A model generated the notes under the pieces. It had not been told where the DNA came from and did no database searches. It was given only the letters and a program-made list of their open reading frames with translations. The translations under genes were made by a program, and so were the position numbers. From an uncultured Bacilli bacterium (lineage in GTDB: Bacteria > Bacillota_I > Bacilli_A > RF39 > UBA660), in contig CAKPDM010000003.1 of assembly GCA_934148995.1 (NCBI GenBank), forward strand, positions 62,001-126,000: a DNA stretch of 64,000 nt, read 5' to 3'. The first letter of the stretch is position 1; the number at the start of each line of letters is the position of its first letter. Shown in pieces: positions 56,500-64,000 of the stretch.

Positions 56500-57414
56500 T
56501 TATAATAAACCTATCTTTTTAACTTTCTCAAATGGAACTCCAGTCATTTCTACTATGTTTTTTGGTTTTATACCATTATTAAGCATTGTAGTAATGATAG
56601 AAGCCTGTCCTTCTTCACGTCCAAGTTCAATACCTTCTTCACGTCCGATTTTTTCTCGGTAAGCTAATTTTGCTTCTTCTTTCCATTTTCTATCTTTCTC
56701 TGCATCATAAAGACCGATAGTATTGATATCGAAAGTTGCTTCTTTAATTTTTTCTACTGCTTCCATTAAATCTTCATCTCCTTTGCTAATTTCTTCTAAA
56801 TCACTGATTTTATCAAGCTTAAGGATAAGTAAAGCTTTTTCAAGTTTACTTAACTTATCCCCATTATAGTATTTCTTTTCTAACTTGGGAAGACTGATGT
56901 GATATTTTTTAAGATTTTCCGTTTCAATTTCTAATGTATCTTTATCTGTATAAACGAATTCAAGGATTGGTTTATCACTTTTAAAGTGCGTAAAATTATT
57001 GAAATTCACTTGTAAAAATCTTTGCATGTTACTAAAACTTTCAGAAACATTCAAACTTTCTCCTTCAAGTTTTCCAAGATAAGCTTGATTTCTGATTAGT
57101 AGACCATCATAGTATTCACTATTCATCTCAAAGTTTATTAAAGACTTATCAATCTTAGCGATAAAGTCAGATATCTTCTTTCGCTCTTTAGCATTACTAA
57201 GTGGTAACTCATTGTTTTGAATAATAATATTCTTAAGCAAATCATCTTTATCAATATTAGTAAATTCACTAATTAGAAAAGTAACATAAGCAGGACAAGA
57301 AGACATAACAATCTTGAACATAGTATCAGTAGTAGCAGGGATAACCTTACCATCTTTGATAAGTTGTTCTTTTATTTTGTTAAGCTTTTTAGAAATGTCA
57401 ATCTCTTTCGTCAT
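56500..57414 (-). CDS. Rpn-family PD-(D/E)XK nuclease/putative transposase, copy B
   Basis: 304 residues, the same family as the gene at 16491. N-terminus KVIPATTDTMFKIVMSSCPA, nuclease strand region SDFIAKIDKSLINFEMNSEY, and a C-terminal helical region ending in a small helix-turn-helix-like tail (GIKPKNIVEMTGVPFEKVKK). The ATG at 57414 follows GGGGGTGA. An internal AAAGGAG and in-frame ATG at 56766 could yield an 88-residue C-terminal product. The gene points against the translation operon it interrupts. Confidence 0.83.
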   Translation of the reverse strand: MTKEIDISKKLNKIKEQLIKDGKVIPATTDTMFKIVMSSCPAYVTFLISEFTNIDKDDLLKNIIIQNNELPLSNAKERKKISDFIAKIDKSLINFEMNSEYYDGLLIRNQAYLGKLEGESLNVSESFSNMQRFLQVNFNNFTHFKSDKPILEFVYTDKDTLEIETENLKKYHISLPKLEKKYYNGDKLSKLEKALLILKLDKISDLEEISKGDEDLMEAVEKIKEATFDINTIGLYDAEKDRKWKEEAKLAYREKIGREEGIELGREEGQASIITTMLNNGIKPKNIVEMTGVPFEKVKKIGLL

Positions 57415-57610
57415 GGTGTCATCACCCCCTTTCGCCATTAATCTAACATAAGAAAGATTAGAACGCAAAAAGGGAAAAATGACAAATTCACCCCCTAAAA
57501 ACTCCTGAATTTGCTAAATTGCTCGGTGAATTTGTTAAATTCCGCACTATAACATGCCTGAAAATGACAAATTGACCTTAAAAAGCATAAATTTAATTTT
57601 TTTAAAACTA
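57415..57610 (-). repeat. Repeat-rich leader of Rpn module B
   Basis: Read on the minus strand it contains AAAAAAATTAAATTT, CAGG, GCAAATTCAGG, GGGGTGAATTT and ATGTTAGATTAA in the same order as the leader of module A at 16310-16490. It shows no gene. It fills most of the gap before rbfA. Confidence 0.6.
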
Positions 57611-57678
57611 CCATATTGACTTCCTTTTTTTACGGCCTGATGTTATACTATTCTTGGTTAAGGGAGGAGAAAGGTTTT

Positions 57679-58047
57679 ATGGCTAATATTAAAATAGAGA
57701 GAATTAATCATGCCGTTCAAGAAGAACTAATGAGTATTTTATTCTTAGAAGCAAAAGATGAATTATTAAAAAAAGTTACTATTACTGATTGTGAAGTATC
57801 AAGTGATTTAGGTTATTGTAAAGTATATGTAACAGTGATGAATGATGAGGAAAAAGGAGCAATACTAAAAGCATTAAATGATGCTAAGAGTTTCTTAAGA
57901 GGGGAGTTAAGTAAAAGAATAGATATTAGACATACTCCAGAATTAACGTTTATATATGATGATTCTATCGCTTATGGATCTAGAATTGATGAAGTATTAG
58001 AAAAAATAGAGGATGAGAAGAATGAATTATCAGGTTCTAATAAATAG
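57679..58047 (+). CDS. rbfA: Ribosome-binding factor A
   Basis: 122 residues; 30S maturation and cold-adaptation factor. Family pattern: RINHAVQEELMSILFLE, VTITDCEVSSDLGYCKVYV and KRIDIRHTPELTFIYDDS. ATG at 57679 after GGGAGGAGAAAGG. It normally follows infB directly; here 1.5 kb of Rpn module separates them. The next gene overlaps its end by 26 bases. Confidence 0.95.
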   Translation: MANIKIERINHAVQEELMSILFLEAKDELLKKVTITDCEVSSDLGYCKVYVTVMNDEEKGAILKALNDAKSFLRGELSKRIDIRHTPELTFIYDDSIAYGSRIDEVLEKIEDEKNELSGSNK

Positions 58048-59395
58048 AGAAAATGAGTATGAAAAGCAAGACTTTCAAAATGCTAAGTATGCAACTTATA
58101 CTAATAGTTTAGGAGAAGATATCATCTTAGAAAAAAGGACATTACAAGCATTTTTTAATCTACAAAGTGAATTTATGGCAGATATTAAACTAGATATAAA
58201 TAGTGGGTATCGAACAATAGAAGAACAAGAAAAAATTTATAATGAAGATAAAATTTATGCGGCAGAACCAGGTTTTAGTGAACATCATTCTGGACTTTGC
58301 TTTGATTTGTTTTTAATTGATAATGGGGTAGTAGTAGATGATAATGAAACACTAAAAAGTGCTAAGTATCAAGAATTTTTCAAAAAAGTAGAGAAGAAAG
58401 CTAGTAAATATGGACTTATTTTAAGATATCCATTAGGTAGAGAAGTAATAACTACTTATCCATATGAGCCTTGGCATTATCGTTATGTTACTATTTCTAC
58501 TGCAAAGATTATTTATGATAAGAAAATAACTTTAGAAGAGTATCATAGGTTATTCCGTCGTAGTGGTATCTTATTACTTAATAAGAAAAAAGGTATGACT
58601 TCAAGAGATGTAGTAAATATTGTTAGTAAAAGATTTGATACTAAGAAAGTAGGACATAATGGAACACTTGATCCATTAGCAACTGGTTTATTAGTAGTAA
58701 CGATTAATAATGCTACTAAAATTAATGAGTTTTTAACTGCATATGAAAAAGAGTATGAAGCGAAAGTACTTATCGGTACTAGAACAGATACAGGAGATGT
58801 TACTGGTAAGGTCTTAGCAAAAGAAGAAGTAACTTTATCAAAAGAGCAAATAGTAAAGATGATAAATGAATTTCCAAAAGAGTATTTGCAAGAAGTACCA
58901 ATCTATTCAGCTGTTAAGATTAATGGAAAGAAACTATATCAATATGCTAGAAATGGTGAAGAAGTAGAACTTCCTAAAAGACAAGTTGAAATAAAGAGTC
59001 TAGAATTACTAGCAACAACCCCAACAACATTTTCTTTTAGAACAACCGTATCTAAAGGTTGCTATATAAGAAGTGTAATAGAAGATATGGGTAAAATATT
59101 AGGAGTTCCTCTTACTATGTCTGCTCTTAAAAGAACAAAACAAGGTGATTTTTCTTTAAAAGATGCTTACAACTTAGCAGGAGTAGATGAGAATGTAGAA
59201 CTTATTACTATTACAGATGCTTTACAAGTGAAAACTGAAGAGTTAGATAAAACCTTAGCAAAAAAGATTAAATCTGGTAATAAAATAAGAATAGATGAAA
59301 ATATGGTTTTATTCTTAGAAGATGGTAAGGAACTAGCTTTATATTTAAAAACTGGTGAATATGCTAAACCTTTAAAAATGTTTAGTAATAAATAG
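58022..59395 (+). CDS. truB: VanY-type D,D-carboxypeptidase fused to tRNA pseudouridine-55 synthase TruB
   Basis: 457 residues in one uninterrupted frame. Residues about 20-175 form an M15B (VanY/VanX-like) peptidase: SGYRTIEEQEKIY, SEHHSGLCFDL (His and Asp zinc ligands) and EPWHYRYV (catalytic Glu and third zinc His). No signal peptide is visible. Residues about 180-457 are TruB: GILLLNKKKGMTSRDVV, the catalytic-Asp motif GTLDPLATGLL, and GCYIRSVIEDMG, plus a PUA-like tail. TruB is expected here after rbfA. The ATG at 58022 has GAGG 9 bases upstream. No start codon near the junction would allow separate TruB synthesis. Confidence 0.9.
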   Translation: MNYQVLINRENEYEKQDFQNAKYATYTNSLGEDIILEKRTLQAFFNLQSEFMADIKLDINSGYRTIEEQEKIYNEDKIYAAEPGFSEHHSGLCFDLFLIDNGVVVDDNETLKSAKYQEFFKKVEKKASKYGLILRYPLGREVITTYPYEPWHYRYVTISTAKIIYDKKITLEEYHRLFRRSGILLLNKKKGMTSRDVVNIVSKRFDTKKVGHNGTLDPLATGLLVVTINNATKINEFLTAYEKEYEAKVLIGTRTDTGDVTGKVLAKEEVTLSKEQIVKMINEFPKEYLQEVPIYSAVKINGKKLYQYARNGEEVELPKRQVEIKSLELLATTPTTFSFRTTVSKGCYIRSVIEDMGKILGVPLTMSALKRTKQGDFSLKDAYNLAGVDENVELITITDALQVKTEELDKTLAKKIKSGNKIRIDENMVLFLEDGKELALYLKTGEYAKPLKMFSNK

Positions 59396-59408
59396 AAAAA
59401 TTTTCTTA

Positions 59409-59437
59409 TTGTTAAATGTCAAAGATTATGATATTAT
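59409..59437 (+). promoter_or_regulatory. Promoter of the structured RNA upstream of the tandem surface genes
   Basis: TTGTTA at 59409-59414, 17-base spacer, TATTAT at 59432-59437. Confidence 0.5.
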
Positions 59438-59469
59438 TAAAATGTCAAAAATACTGATATTTGATAATA

Positions 59470-59558
59470 AGGAAGGTAGGAGACAGTTGTGGTAGTAGTA
59501 AAAAACTGTCAGCAATTAAATTCTGATTCAAGAAGTAGTAAACCTACTTTCTTTTTTC
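59470..59558 (+). ncRNA. Structured RNA with mutually exclusive helices (riboswitch-like)
   Basis: AGGAAGGTAGG (59470-59480) can pair over all 11 positions, with three G-U pairs, with CCTACTTTCTT (59543-59553), closing an RNA that contains the hairpin GACAGTT/AACTGTC (59482-59488 / 59504-59510). The 3' arm can alternatively fold locally as AAGTAG/CTACTT (59533-59538 / 59544-59549) followed by T-rich sequence, a terminator. The two states exclude each other. Class unknown. It precedes a second terminator and the SipW-type gene at 59636. Confidence 0.5.
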
Positions 59559-59561
59559 AAT

Positions 59562-59600
59562 GATAGATTAATATCAAAAAGGTATAAATCTATCTTTTTT
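59562..59600 (+). terminator. Rho-independent terminator upstream of the tandem surface genes
   Basis: GATAGATT (59562-59569) pairs with AATCTATC (59587-59594), then six T residues. The surface gene starts 36 bases later, so expression must come by read-through or a promoter in between. Confidence 0.78.
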
Positions 59601-59635
59601 GTTAAATACTAAAATAGAAAGTGTAGGTTTTGATC

Positions 59636-61504
59636 ATGAAGAATAAAAAGAAAGATTTCATTTTAATATTAATAGCTTTTGTCTTACTAATAGCAATAGT
59701 AGGTATCAGTTATGCAGCATTTAACTATGTGGGAACTGGTCAAAAATTAAATACAATCACAACCGGTACAATAACTATGGAATATGTAGAAAGTACCAAT
59801 GTTATTTCTATGAATAATGCCCTTCCAACAACAGATGCAACAGGAAAGAAAAGGCTAAATACTGGAGAATATTTTGATTTTACAGTTAAATCATCAATTG
59901 CAGGAAATACCGATATCAACTATGAAATAGCAGCCAAAGAAGAAAGTGGAAATACTTTTAGCGGAAGTAATATCAGATATTATTTGACAACAGTAGATGC
60001 CAATGGAAAAGAAACAGAGGTAATGGCACCTCGTACATATTATGAAGAACCATCAGGTAATGGATATACAGGCCGCCCTGCTGATATGATGAGTCTATAT
60101 ACTGGAAACTTAAATCAACAAGGAACAACAGAAGTAAAATATAGATTAAGATTATGGGTAGATGAAAGTTACAATCCTCAAAATGATAATGGAGGACTAA
60201 TTTACAAAGTAAAAGTAAATGTTTATGGTCAAACAAGTGACACTGTAGCTCAAGCAGAAGATACATATTGTAAAGATAATGGCTTTACAAAACTATCAGA
60301 TTGTATGCTTGTTATGAACAATCACGAAGCATCAGCAGATGCAGCAGGAGCAGCAATCGTAGCAAAAGGAACACCAAACTTTGCAAAAATTGCACCCAAT
60401 AGTAGTGAAACAGATGGATTATATGCAGCAGACGATGATGATGGAACCAGTTATTATTATCGAGGAGCAGTAAGAAACAACTATGTATCATTCGCTGGAT
60501 TTATGTGGAGAATAATCCGTCGAAATGGTGATGGAAGTATTCGTTTGATCTATTCAGGAAAAACAACATCAGATACAGGAACAGCAGTAACAATTGGAAA
60601 CTCACAATATAATGAAAAATATTGGGATCCAACATATGTAGGATATAAATATAACGAGAAGTTCTCACTACATGAAAGTAATGGAACAACAGGATATAAT
60701 TGGTTTACCAATACACAAAAATATAACTATGGAACAGGTTATACATTTGATGAATCAACGAAGAAATTCACATTAACAGGAGAGATCAAGCAACTAACCT
60801 GGAAAGATAATCATGACGAAATAGTAAAAAATAATTTATATAGTTGCTTAAATACCTCATGTAACGTAGTTTATAAAGTAACAGGATATCAGAATGAAAC
60901 AACAATGACGGTACAACCAATCTCATATAGTAGTGATAGTTATGCTGATACTTTAACTAATACAACAAACTCAACAATAAAGACAACATTAGATACATGG
61001 TATAAGAATAACATGACAGCATATACATCATACTTAGCAGACACAACATTCTGTAATGATAGAAGTATAAATTGGGGATCAGGATATTTAACAACACCAA
61101 CTACCACATATGGTGCATATGGACGTTTAGCAGAAAGAAGAACACCAAGCTTAAAATGTGCACAAGCTAATGATAAATTTACACTTACAAATGAGAGTGC
61201 AAAATTAGATTATCCAGTGTCATTAATAACAGCAGATGAGGCATCAATGGCCGGAGGAGTTTATAATATAGCAAATAGTAATTATTATCTATATAATGGC
61301 CAATACACCTGGACGCTGTCTCCGTCTAGCTTCCGTTCTAACAACTCTATTGCGTACGTTTGGAGCGTGCGTCCTTCGGGCAGTTTGTACGCTTGGTATG
61401 ACGTTACTGGTCCCATCGGGGCCCGTCCAGTTATCAACCTAAAGGCAGATACACAGATAACTAAGGGAGATGGAACCTCCTTAAATCCATATGTTGTTAA
61501 ATAA
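59636..61504 (+). CDS. SipW-type surface protein with variable C-terminal cassette, tandem copy 1
   Basis: 622 residues. SipW-type signal (FILILIAFVLLIAIVGISYA then AFNYVGTG), TasA-like beta domain (TITTGTITMEYVEST, NALPTTDATGK) and a large domain rich in Asn, Thr, Tyr and Ser with WRIIRRNGDGSIRLIYSG. It ends YTWTLSPSSFRSN ... GARPVINLKAD. Near-identical to the next gene except in the N-terminal 70 residues and the variable cassette at 61328-61417. Cys pairs (YCKDNGFTKLSDC, CLNTSC) suggest disulfides. Likely exported by SipW-like processing; ligand unknown. Confidence 0.85.
   Translation: MKNKKKDFILILIAFVLLIAIVGISYAAFNYVGTGQKLNTITTGTITMEYVESTNVISMNNALPTTDATGKKRLNTGEYFDFTVKSSIAGNTDINYEIAAKEESGNTFSGSNIRYYLTTVDANGKETEVMAPRTYYEEPSGNGYTGRPADMMSLYTGNLNQQGTTEVKYRLRLWVDESYNPQNDNGGLIYKVKVNVYGQTSDTVAQAEDTYCKDNGFTKLSDCMLVMNNHEASADAAGAAIVAKGTPNFAKIAPNSSETDGLYAADDDDGTSYYYRGAVRNNYVSFAGFMWRIIRRNGDGSIRLIYSGKTTSDTGTAVTIGNSQYNEKYWDPTYVGYKYNEKFSLHESNGTTGYNWFTNTQKYNYGTGYTFDESTKKFTLTGEIKQLTWKDNHDEIVKNNLYSCLNTSCNVVYKVTGYQNETTMTVQPISYSSDSYADTLTNTTNSTIKTTLDTWYKNNMTAYTSYLADTTFCNDRSINWGSGYLTTPTTTYGAYGRLAERRTPSLKCAQANDKFTLTNESAKLDYPVSLITADEASMAGGVYNIANSNYYLYNGQYTWTLSPSSFRSNNSIAYVWSVRPSGSLYAWYDVTGPIGARPVINLKADTQITKGDGTSLNPYVVK
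61328..61417 (+). other. Candidate DGR-type variable region in tandem copy 1
   Basis: Differs from tandem copy 2 at clustered codons, mostly NNY (AGC, CGT, AAC AAC, ATT, AGC, TAC GCT, TAT GAC, ACT GGT CCC ATC), while flanks are almost identical. It ends at GGGGCCCGTCC, a G/C-only-like boundary. By hand count 68 of 120 bases in 61311-61430 are G or C. Confidence 0.55.
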
Positions 61505-61524
61505 TAGAAAGGAGGAAACATTTT

Positions 61525-63393
61525 ATGAAAAAACGAAGAAAAGAATTTTTAATGATCTTGTTTGTTTTAGTTTTATTAATTACTATAGTAGGTATCAGTT
61601 ATGCAGCATTTAACTACGCGGGAACTGGTCAAAAGTTAAATACAATCACAACTGGTACAATAACTATGGAATATGTAGAAAGTACAAACACAATTGCAAT
61701 GACAGATGCATTGCCCACAACAATAGCAACCGGAAAAACAAGGTTGAAAGCTGGTGAATATTTTGATTTTACAGTAAAATCATCAATCACCGGTAATACA
61801 GATATCAACTATGAAATAGCAGCCAAAGAAGAGAATGGAAATACTTTTAGCGGAAGTAATATCAGATATTATTTGACAACAGTAGATGAAAACGGAAAAG
61901 AAACAGAAGTAATGGCACCTCGTACATATTATGAAGAAACATCAGGTAATGGATATACAGGTCGTCCTGCTGATATGATGAGTCTATATACAGGAAACTT
62001 AAATCAACAAGGAACAACAGAAGTAAAATATAGATTAAGATTATGGGTCGATGAAAGTTACAATCCTCAAAATGATAATGGAGGACTAATTTACAAAGTA
62101 AAAGTAAATGTTTACGGTCAAACAAGTGACACTGTAGCTCAAGCAGAAGATACTTATTGTAAAGATAATGGTTTTACAAAACTATCAGATTGTATGCTTG
62201 TTATGAATAATCATGAAGCATCAGCAGATCTAGCAGGAGCAGCAATCGTAGCCAAAGGAACACCAAACTTTGCACAAATTGCACCAAATAGTGATGAGAC
62301 TGATGGCTTATATGCAGCAGACGATGATGATGGAACAAGCTATTATTATCGAGGAGCAGTAAGAAATAATTATGTGTCATTCGCTGGATTTATGTGGAGA
62401 ATTATCCGTCGAAATGGTGATGGAAGTATTCGTTTGATCTATTCAGGAAAAACAACATCAGATACAGGAACAGCAGTAACAATTGGAAATTCACAGTATA
62501 ACGGAAAGTATTGGGATCCAACATATGTAGGATATAAATATAACGAGAAGTTCTCACTACATGAAAGCAATGGAACAACAGGATATAACTGGTTTACCAA
62601 TACTCAAAAATATAATTTTGGAACAGGCTACAGTTTTGACGAATCAACAAAGAAATTCACTTTAACAGGAGATATCAAGCAACTAACCTGGAAAGATAAT
62701 CATGACGAAATAGTAAAAAATAATTTATATAGTTGCTTAAATACATCATGTAACGTAGTTTATAAAGTAACAGGATATCAGAATGAAACAACAATGACGG
62801 TACAACCAATCTCATATAGTAGTGATAGTTATGCTGATACTTTAACTAATACAACAAACTCAACAATAAAGACAACATTAGATACATGGTATAAGAATAA
62901 CATGACAGCATATACATCATACTTAGCAGACACAACATTCTGTAATGATAGAAGTATAAATTGGGGATCAGGATATTTAACAACACCAACTACCACATAT
63001 GGGGCATATGGACGTTTAGCAGAAAGAAGAACACCAAGCTTAAAATGTGCACAAGCCAATGATAAATTTACACTTACAAACGAAAGTGCAAAATTAGATT
63101 ACCCAGTGTCATTAATAACAGCAGATGAAGCATCAATGGCTGGAGGCGTTTATGGAATAGCAAATAGTAATTATTATCTATATAATGGACAATACACCTG
63201 GACGCTGTCTCCGTCTTACTTCTACTCTTACTACTCTTTTGCGTACGTTTGGCGCGTCGGACCTTCGGGCAGCTTGGACGTTAGTATTGTCTCAAATTCC
63301 TTCGGGGCCCGTCCAGTTATCAACCTAAAGGCTGATACACAGATAACTAAGGGAGATGGAACAGTTCTAAATCCATATGTTGTTAAGTCTTGA
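61525..63393 (+). CDS. SipW-type surface protein with variable C-terminal cassette, tandem copy 2
   Basis: 622 residues, paralogue of the preceding gene 20 bases upstream. Same layout: SipW-type signal, TasA-like domain, large Asn/Thr/Tyr-rich domain with two Cys pairs, and the C-terminal WTLSP ... GARPVINLKAD segment. Its variable cassette (63217-63303) encodes Tyr- and Ser-rich residues (SYFYSYYSFAY) where copy 1 has SSFRSNNSIAY. AAAGGAGG precedes the ATG. The pair looks like a recent tandem duplication followed by focused divergence. Confidence 0.85.
   Translation: MKKRRKEFLMILFVLVLLITIVGISYAAFNYAGTGQKLNTITTGTITMEYVESTNTIAMTDALPTTIATGKTRLKAGEYFDFTVKSSITGNTDINYEIAAKEENGNTFSGSNIRYYLTTVDENGKETEVMAPRTYYEETSGNGYTGRPADMMSLYTGNLNQQGTTEVKYRLRLWVDESYNPQNDNGGLIYKVKVNVYGQTSDTVAQAEDTYCKDNGFTKLSDCMLVMNNHEASADLAGAAIVAKGTPNFAQIAPNSDETDGLYAADDDDGTSYYYRGAVRNNYVSFAGFMWRIIRRNGDGSIRLIYSGKTTSDTGTAVTIGNSQYNGKYWDPTYVGYKYNEKFSLHESNGTTGYNWFTNTQKYNFGTGYSFDESTKKFTLTGDIKQLTWKDNHDEIVKNNLYSCLNTSCNVVYKVTGYQNETTMTVQPISYSSDSYADTLTNTTNSTIKTTLDTWYKNNMTAYTSYLADTTFCNDRSINWGSGYLTTPTTTYGAYGRLAERRTPSLKCAQANDKFTLTNESAKLDYPVSLITADEASMAGGVYGIANSNYYLYNGQYTWTLSPSYFYSYYSFAYVWRVGPSGSLDVSIVSNSFGARPVINLKADTQITKGDGTVLNPYVVKS
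63217..63303 (+). other. Candidate DGR-type variable region in tandem copy 2
   Basis: Codons TAC, TAC, TAC TAC, TTT, CGC, GAC GTT AGT ATT GTC, AAT TCC TTC replace those of copy 1; nearly all end in C or T. One codon shorter than copy 1. The flanks CTGTCTCCGTCT and GGGGCCCGTCCAGTTATC are shared with copy 1. Confidence 0.55.
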
Positions 63394-63412
63394 AAAAAAT
63401 AAATATTAGAAT

Positions 63413-63443
63413 AGAAAACGACAAATTTCTCGTTTTCTTTTTT
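63413..63443 (+). terminator. Terminator of the tandem surface genes
   Basis: AGAAAACGA (63413-63421) pairs with TCGTTTTCT (63430-63438), followed by T residues. Confidence 0.85.
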
Positions 63444-63466
63444 GTATGATGAAAATGGAGGTAGGA

Positions 63467-64000
63467 ATGAAAGTTTATCTAGACCTTGTTTTTATACTTA
63501 ACTTTTGTTATGATTTTCTTCTTCTCTTATCTGTAACAATAGAAACTAAAACTTATCCTAAGATTAAAATGCTAATATCAGGTGGTTTAGTTGGTTCTTT
63601 GACACTCTCTCTTTTGTTCCTACCCTTAAATAATTTTTCTTTACTAATTGCTAAAATATCAACTAGTATCTTGATGATATTAGTATCATTTGGAAGAAAA
63701 AATATTACTAAATATCTAAAATCATTCTACGGGAATAGTATTATTCTTGGGGGAATTCTTTATGCTTTAGATCTTACTTTTAATACCTCTAAAAACACTG
63801 CTATCTTGTTATTACTAATCGTAATTGCTCCCTTAATTCTTTTTCTTTATTTAAAGGGACGAAAAACTGATATTATTAAACAAAATTACTTACATAATAT
63901 TAGTTTTAAATATCAAGATAAGACATATAATCTAGTAGCATTTTTAGATACTGGTAATAAAGTACAAGATCCATATAAAAAAAGAAATGTAATAGTAGCT
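63467..64000 (+). CDS. spoIIGA: Sigma-E processing peptidase SpoIIGA, 3'-truncated by the window edge
   Basis: Membrane aspartic protease that activates pro-sigma-E in the mother cell. 178 residues visible: N-terminus MKVYLDLVFILNFCYDFLLL is the SpoIIGA signature, about five membrane helices follow, and the catalytic FLDTGN motif begins the cytoplasmic protease domain. GGAGGTAGGA precedes the ATG. The gene runs off the right edge; sigE would be expected next. Confidence 0.9.
   Translation, partial: MKVYLDLVFILNFCYDFLLLLSVTIETKTYPKIKMLISGGLVGSLTLSLLFLPLNNFSLLIAKISTSILMILVSFGRKNITKYLKSFYGNSIILGGILYALDLTFNTSKNTAILLLLIVIAPLILFLYLKGRKTDIIKQNYLHNISFKYQDKTYNLVAFLDTGNKVQDPYKKRNVIVA

Noticed and set aside
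59973..60266. Minus-strand Leu/His-rich reading frames opposite the tandem surface genes
   Set aside because: They mirror the Asn/Thr-rich codons of the surface genes and recur in both copies only because the genes are duplicates.
1..64000. Reverse transcriptase or template repeat of a diversity-generating retroelement
   Set aside because: No reverse-transcriptase motifs or noncoding copy of the variable cassettes was recognised in the window, so the retroelement idea is confined to the targets.
1..64000. Mycoplasma-type code with TGA as Trp
   Set aside because: TGA ends dnaG, rnc, the surface genes at 33067 and 61525 and others at family-typical positions, so the standard code applies.

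Overview
The window comes from a chromosome of a low-GC (roughly 30% G+C) Firmicute. The standard code applies, because TGA ends dnaG, rnc and several other genes. Endospore genes are present at both edges and in the middle (spoIIP, ylbJ, spoIIGA). The gene orders spoIIP-small membrane gene-lepA, dnaG-rpoD-trmK, rpsO-pnp and rimP-nusA-rnpM-infB...rbfA-truB are Bacillus/Clostridium-like. The abundance of SipW-type signal peptides, DUF5011/BIG2 domains and Rpn-family nucleases is reminiscent of uncultured gut lineages, which is an inference.

Layout. 0-5.4 kb: spoIIP, lepA, a hydrolase and a membrane-anchored metallo-beta-lactamase-fold protein. 6.7-13.2 kb: a tight operon with a polysaccharide deacetylase, yqeG, yqeH, dnaG, rpoD and trmK, followed by an oversized second sigma-70-type factor with its own promoter. 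15.3-16.3 kb: a Fur-family regulator under a perfect Fur-type operator, and rubrerythrin. 16.3-17.9 kb: an Rpn-family nuclease gene with a repeat-laden leader and a detached copy of its own C-terminus. 17.9-25.8 kb: a cell-surface cluster with an LCP ligase, a dockerin-tagged glucosaminidase, a membrane-anchored cohesin protein, a coiled-coil anchor and a phosphodiester glycosidase. 26-30 kb: small membrane proteins, a broken acetyltransferase and a SEC-C protein. 30.4-33 kb: rpsO and pnp. 33-34.7 kb: a surface protein with a hypervariable C-terminus. 34.9-41.8 kb: RNA and DNA enzymes and assorted membrane proteins. 41.9-42.1 kb: a decayed small-hydrophobic-peptide (type I toxin-like) locus. 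42.3-45 kb: rnc and rnjA. 46-48.6 kb: a type IV pilus/competence-type ATPase facing two pseudopilins. 48.6-52.1 kb: ylbJ, an ylbL-like protease, Fic and a CPBP protease. 52.2-59.4 kb: the nusA-infB-rbfA-truB translation operon, interrupted by a second Rpn module. 59.4-63.4 kb: a structured RNA and two tandem surface proteins that are almost identical except for a G+C-rich variable cassette. 63.5 kb to the edge: spoIIGA.

The most notable signals are: (1) three SipW-type surface proteins whose C-terminal cassettes have mostly NNY codons at variable positions and a G/C-rich 3' boundary, as expected for targets of a diversity-generating retroelement acting in trans; (2) an adjacent cohesin/dockerin pair that would dock a peptidoglycan hydrolase to the membrane; (3) a one-frame fusion of a VanY-type D,D-carboxypeptidase with the tRNA pseudouridine synthase TruB; (4) two Rpn modules, each with a full nuclease gene plus a separate C-terminal copy, resembling the reported RpnL/RpnS toxin-inhibitor logic; and (5) two switch-like structured RNAs. 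No reverse transcriptase, CRISPR array, tRNA or rRNA gene was seen.
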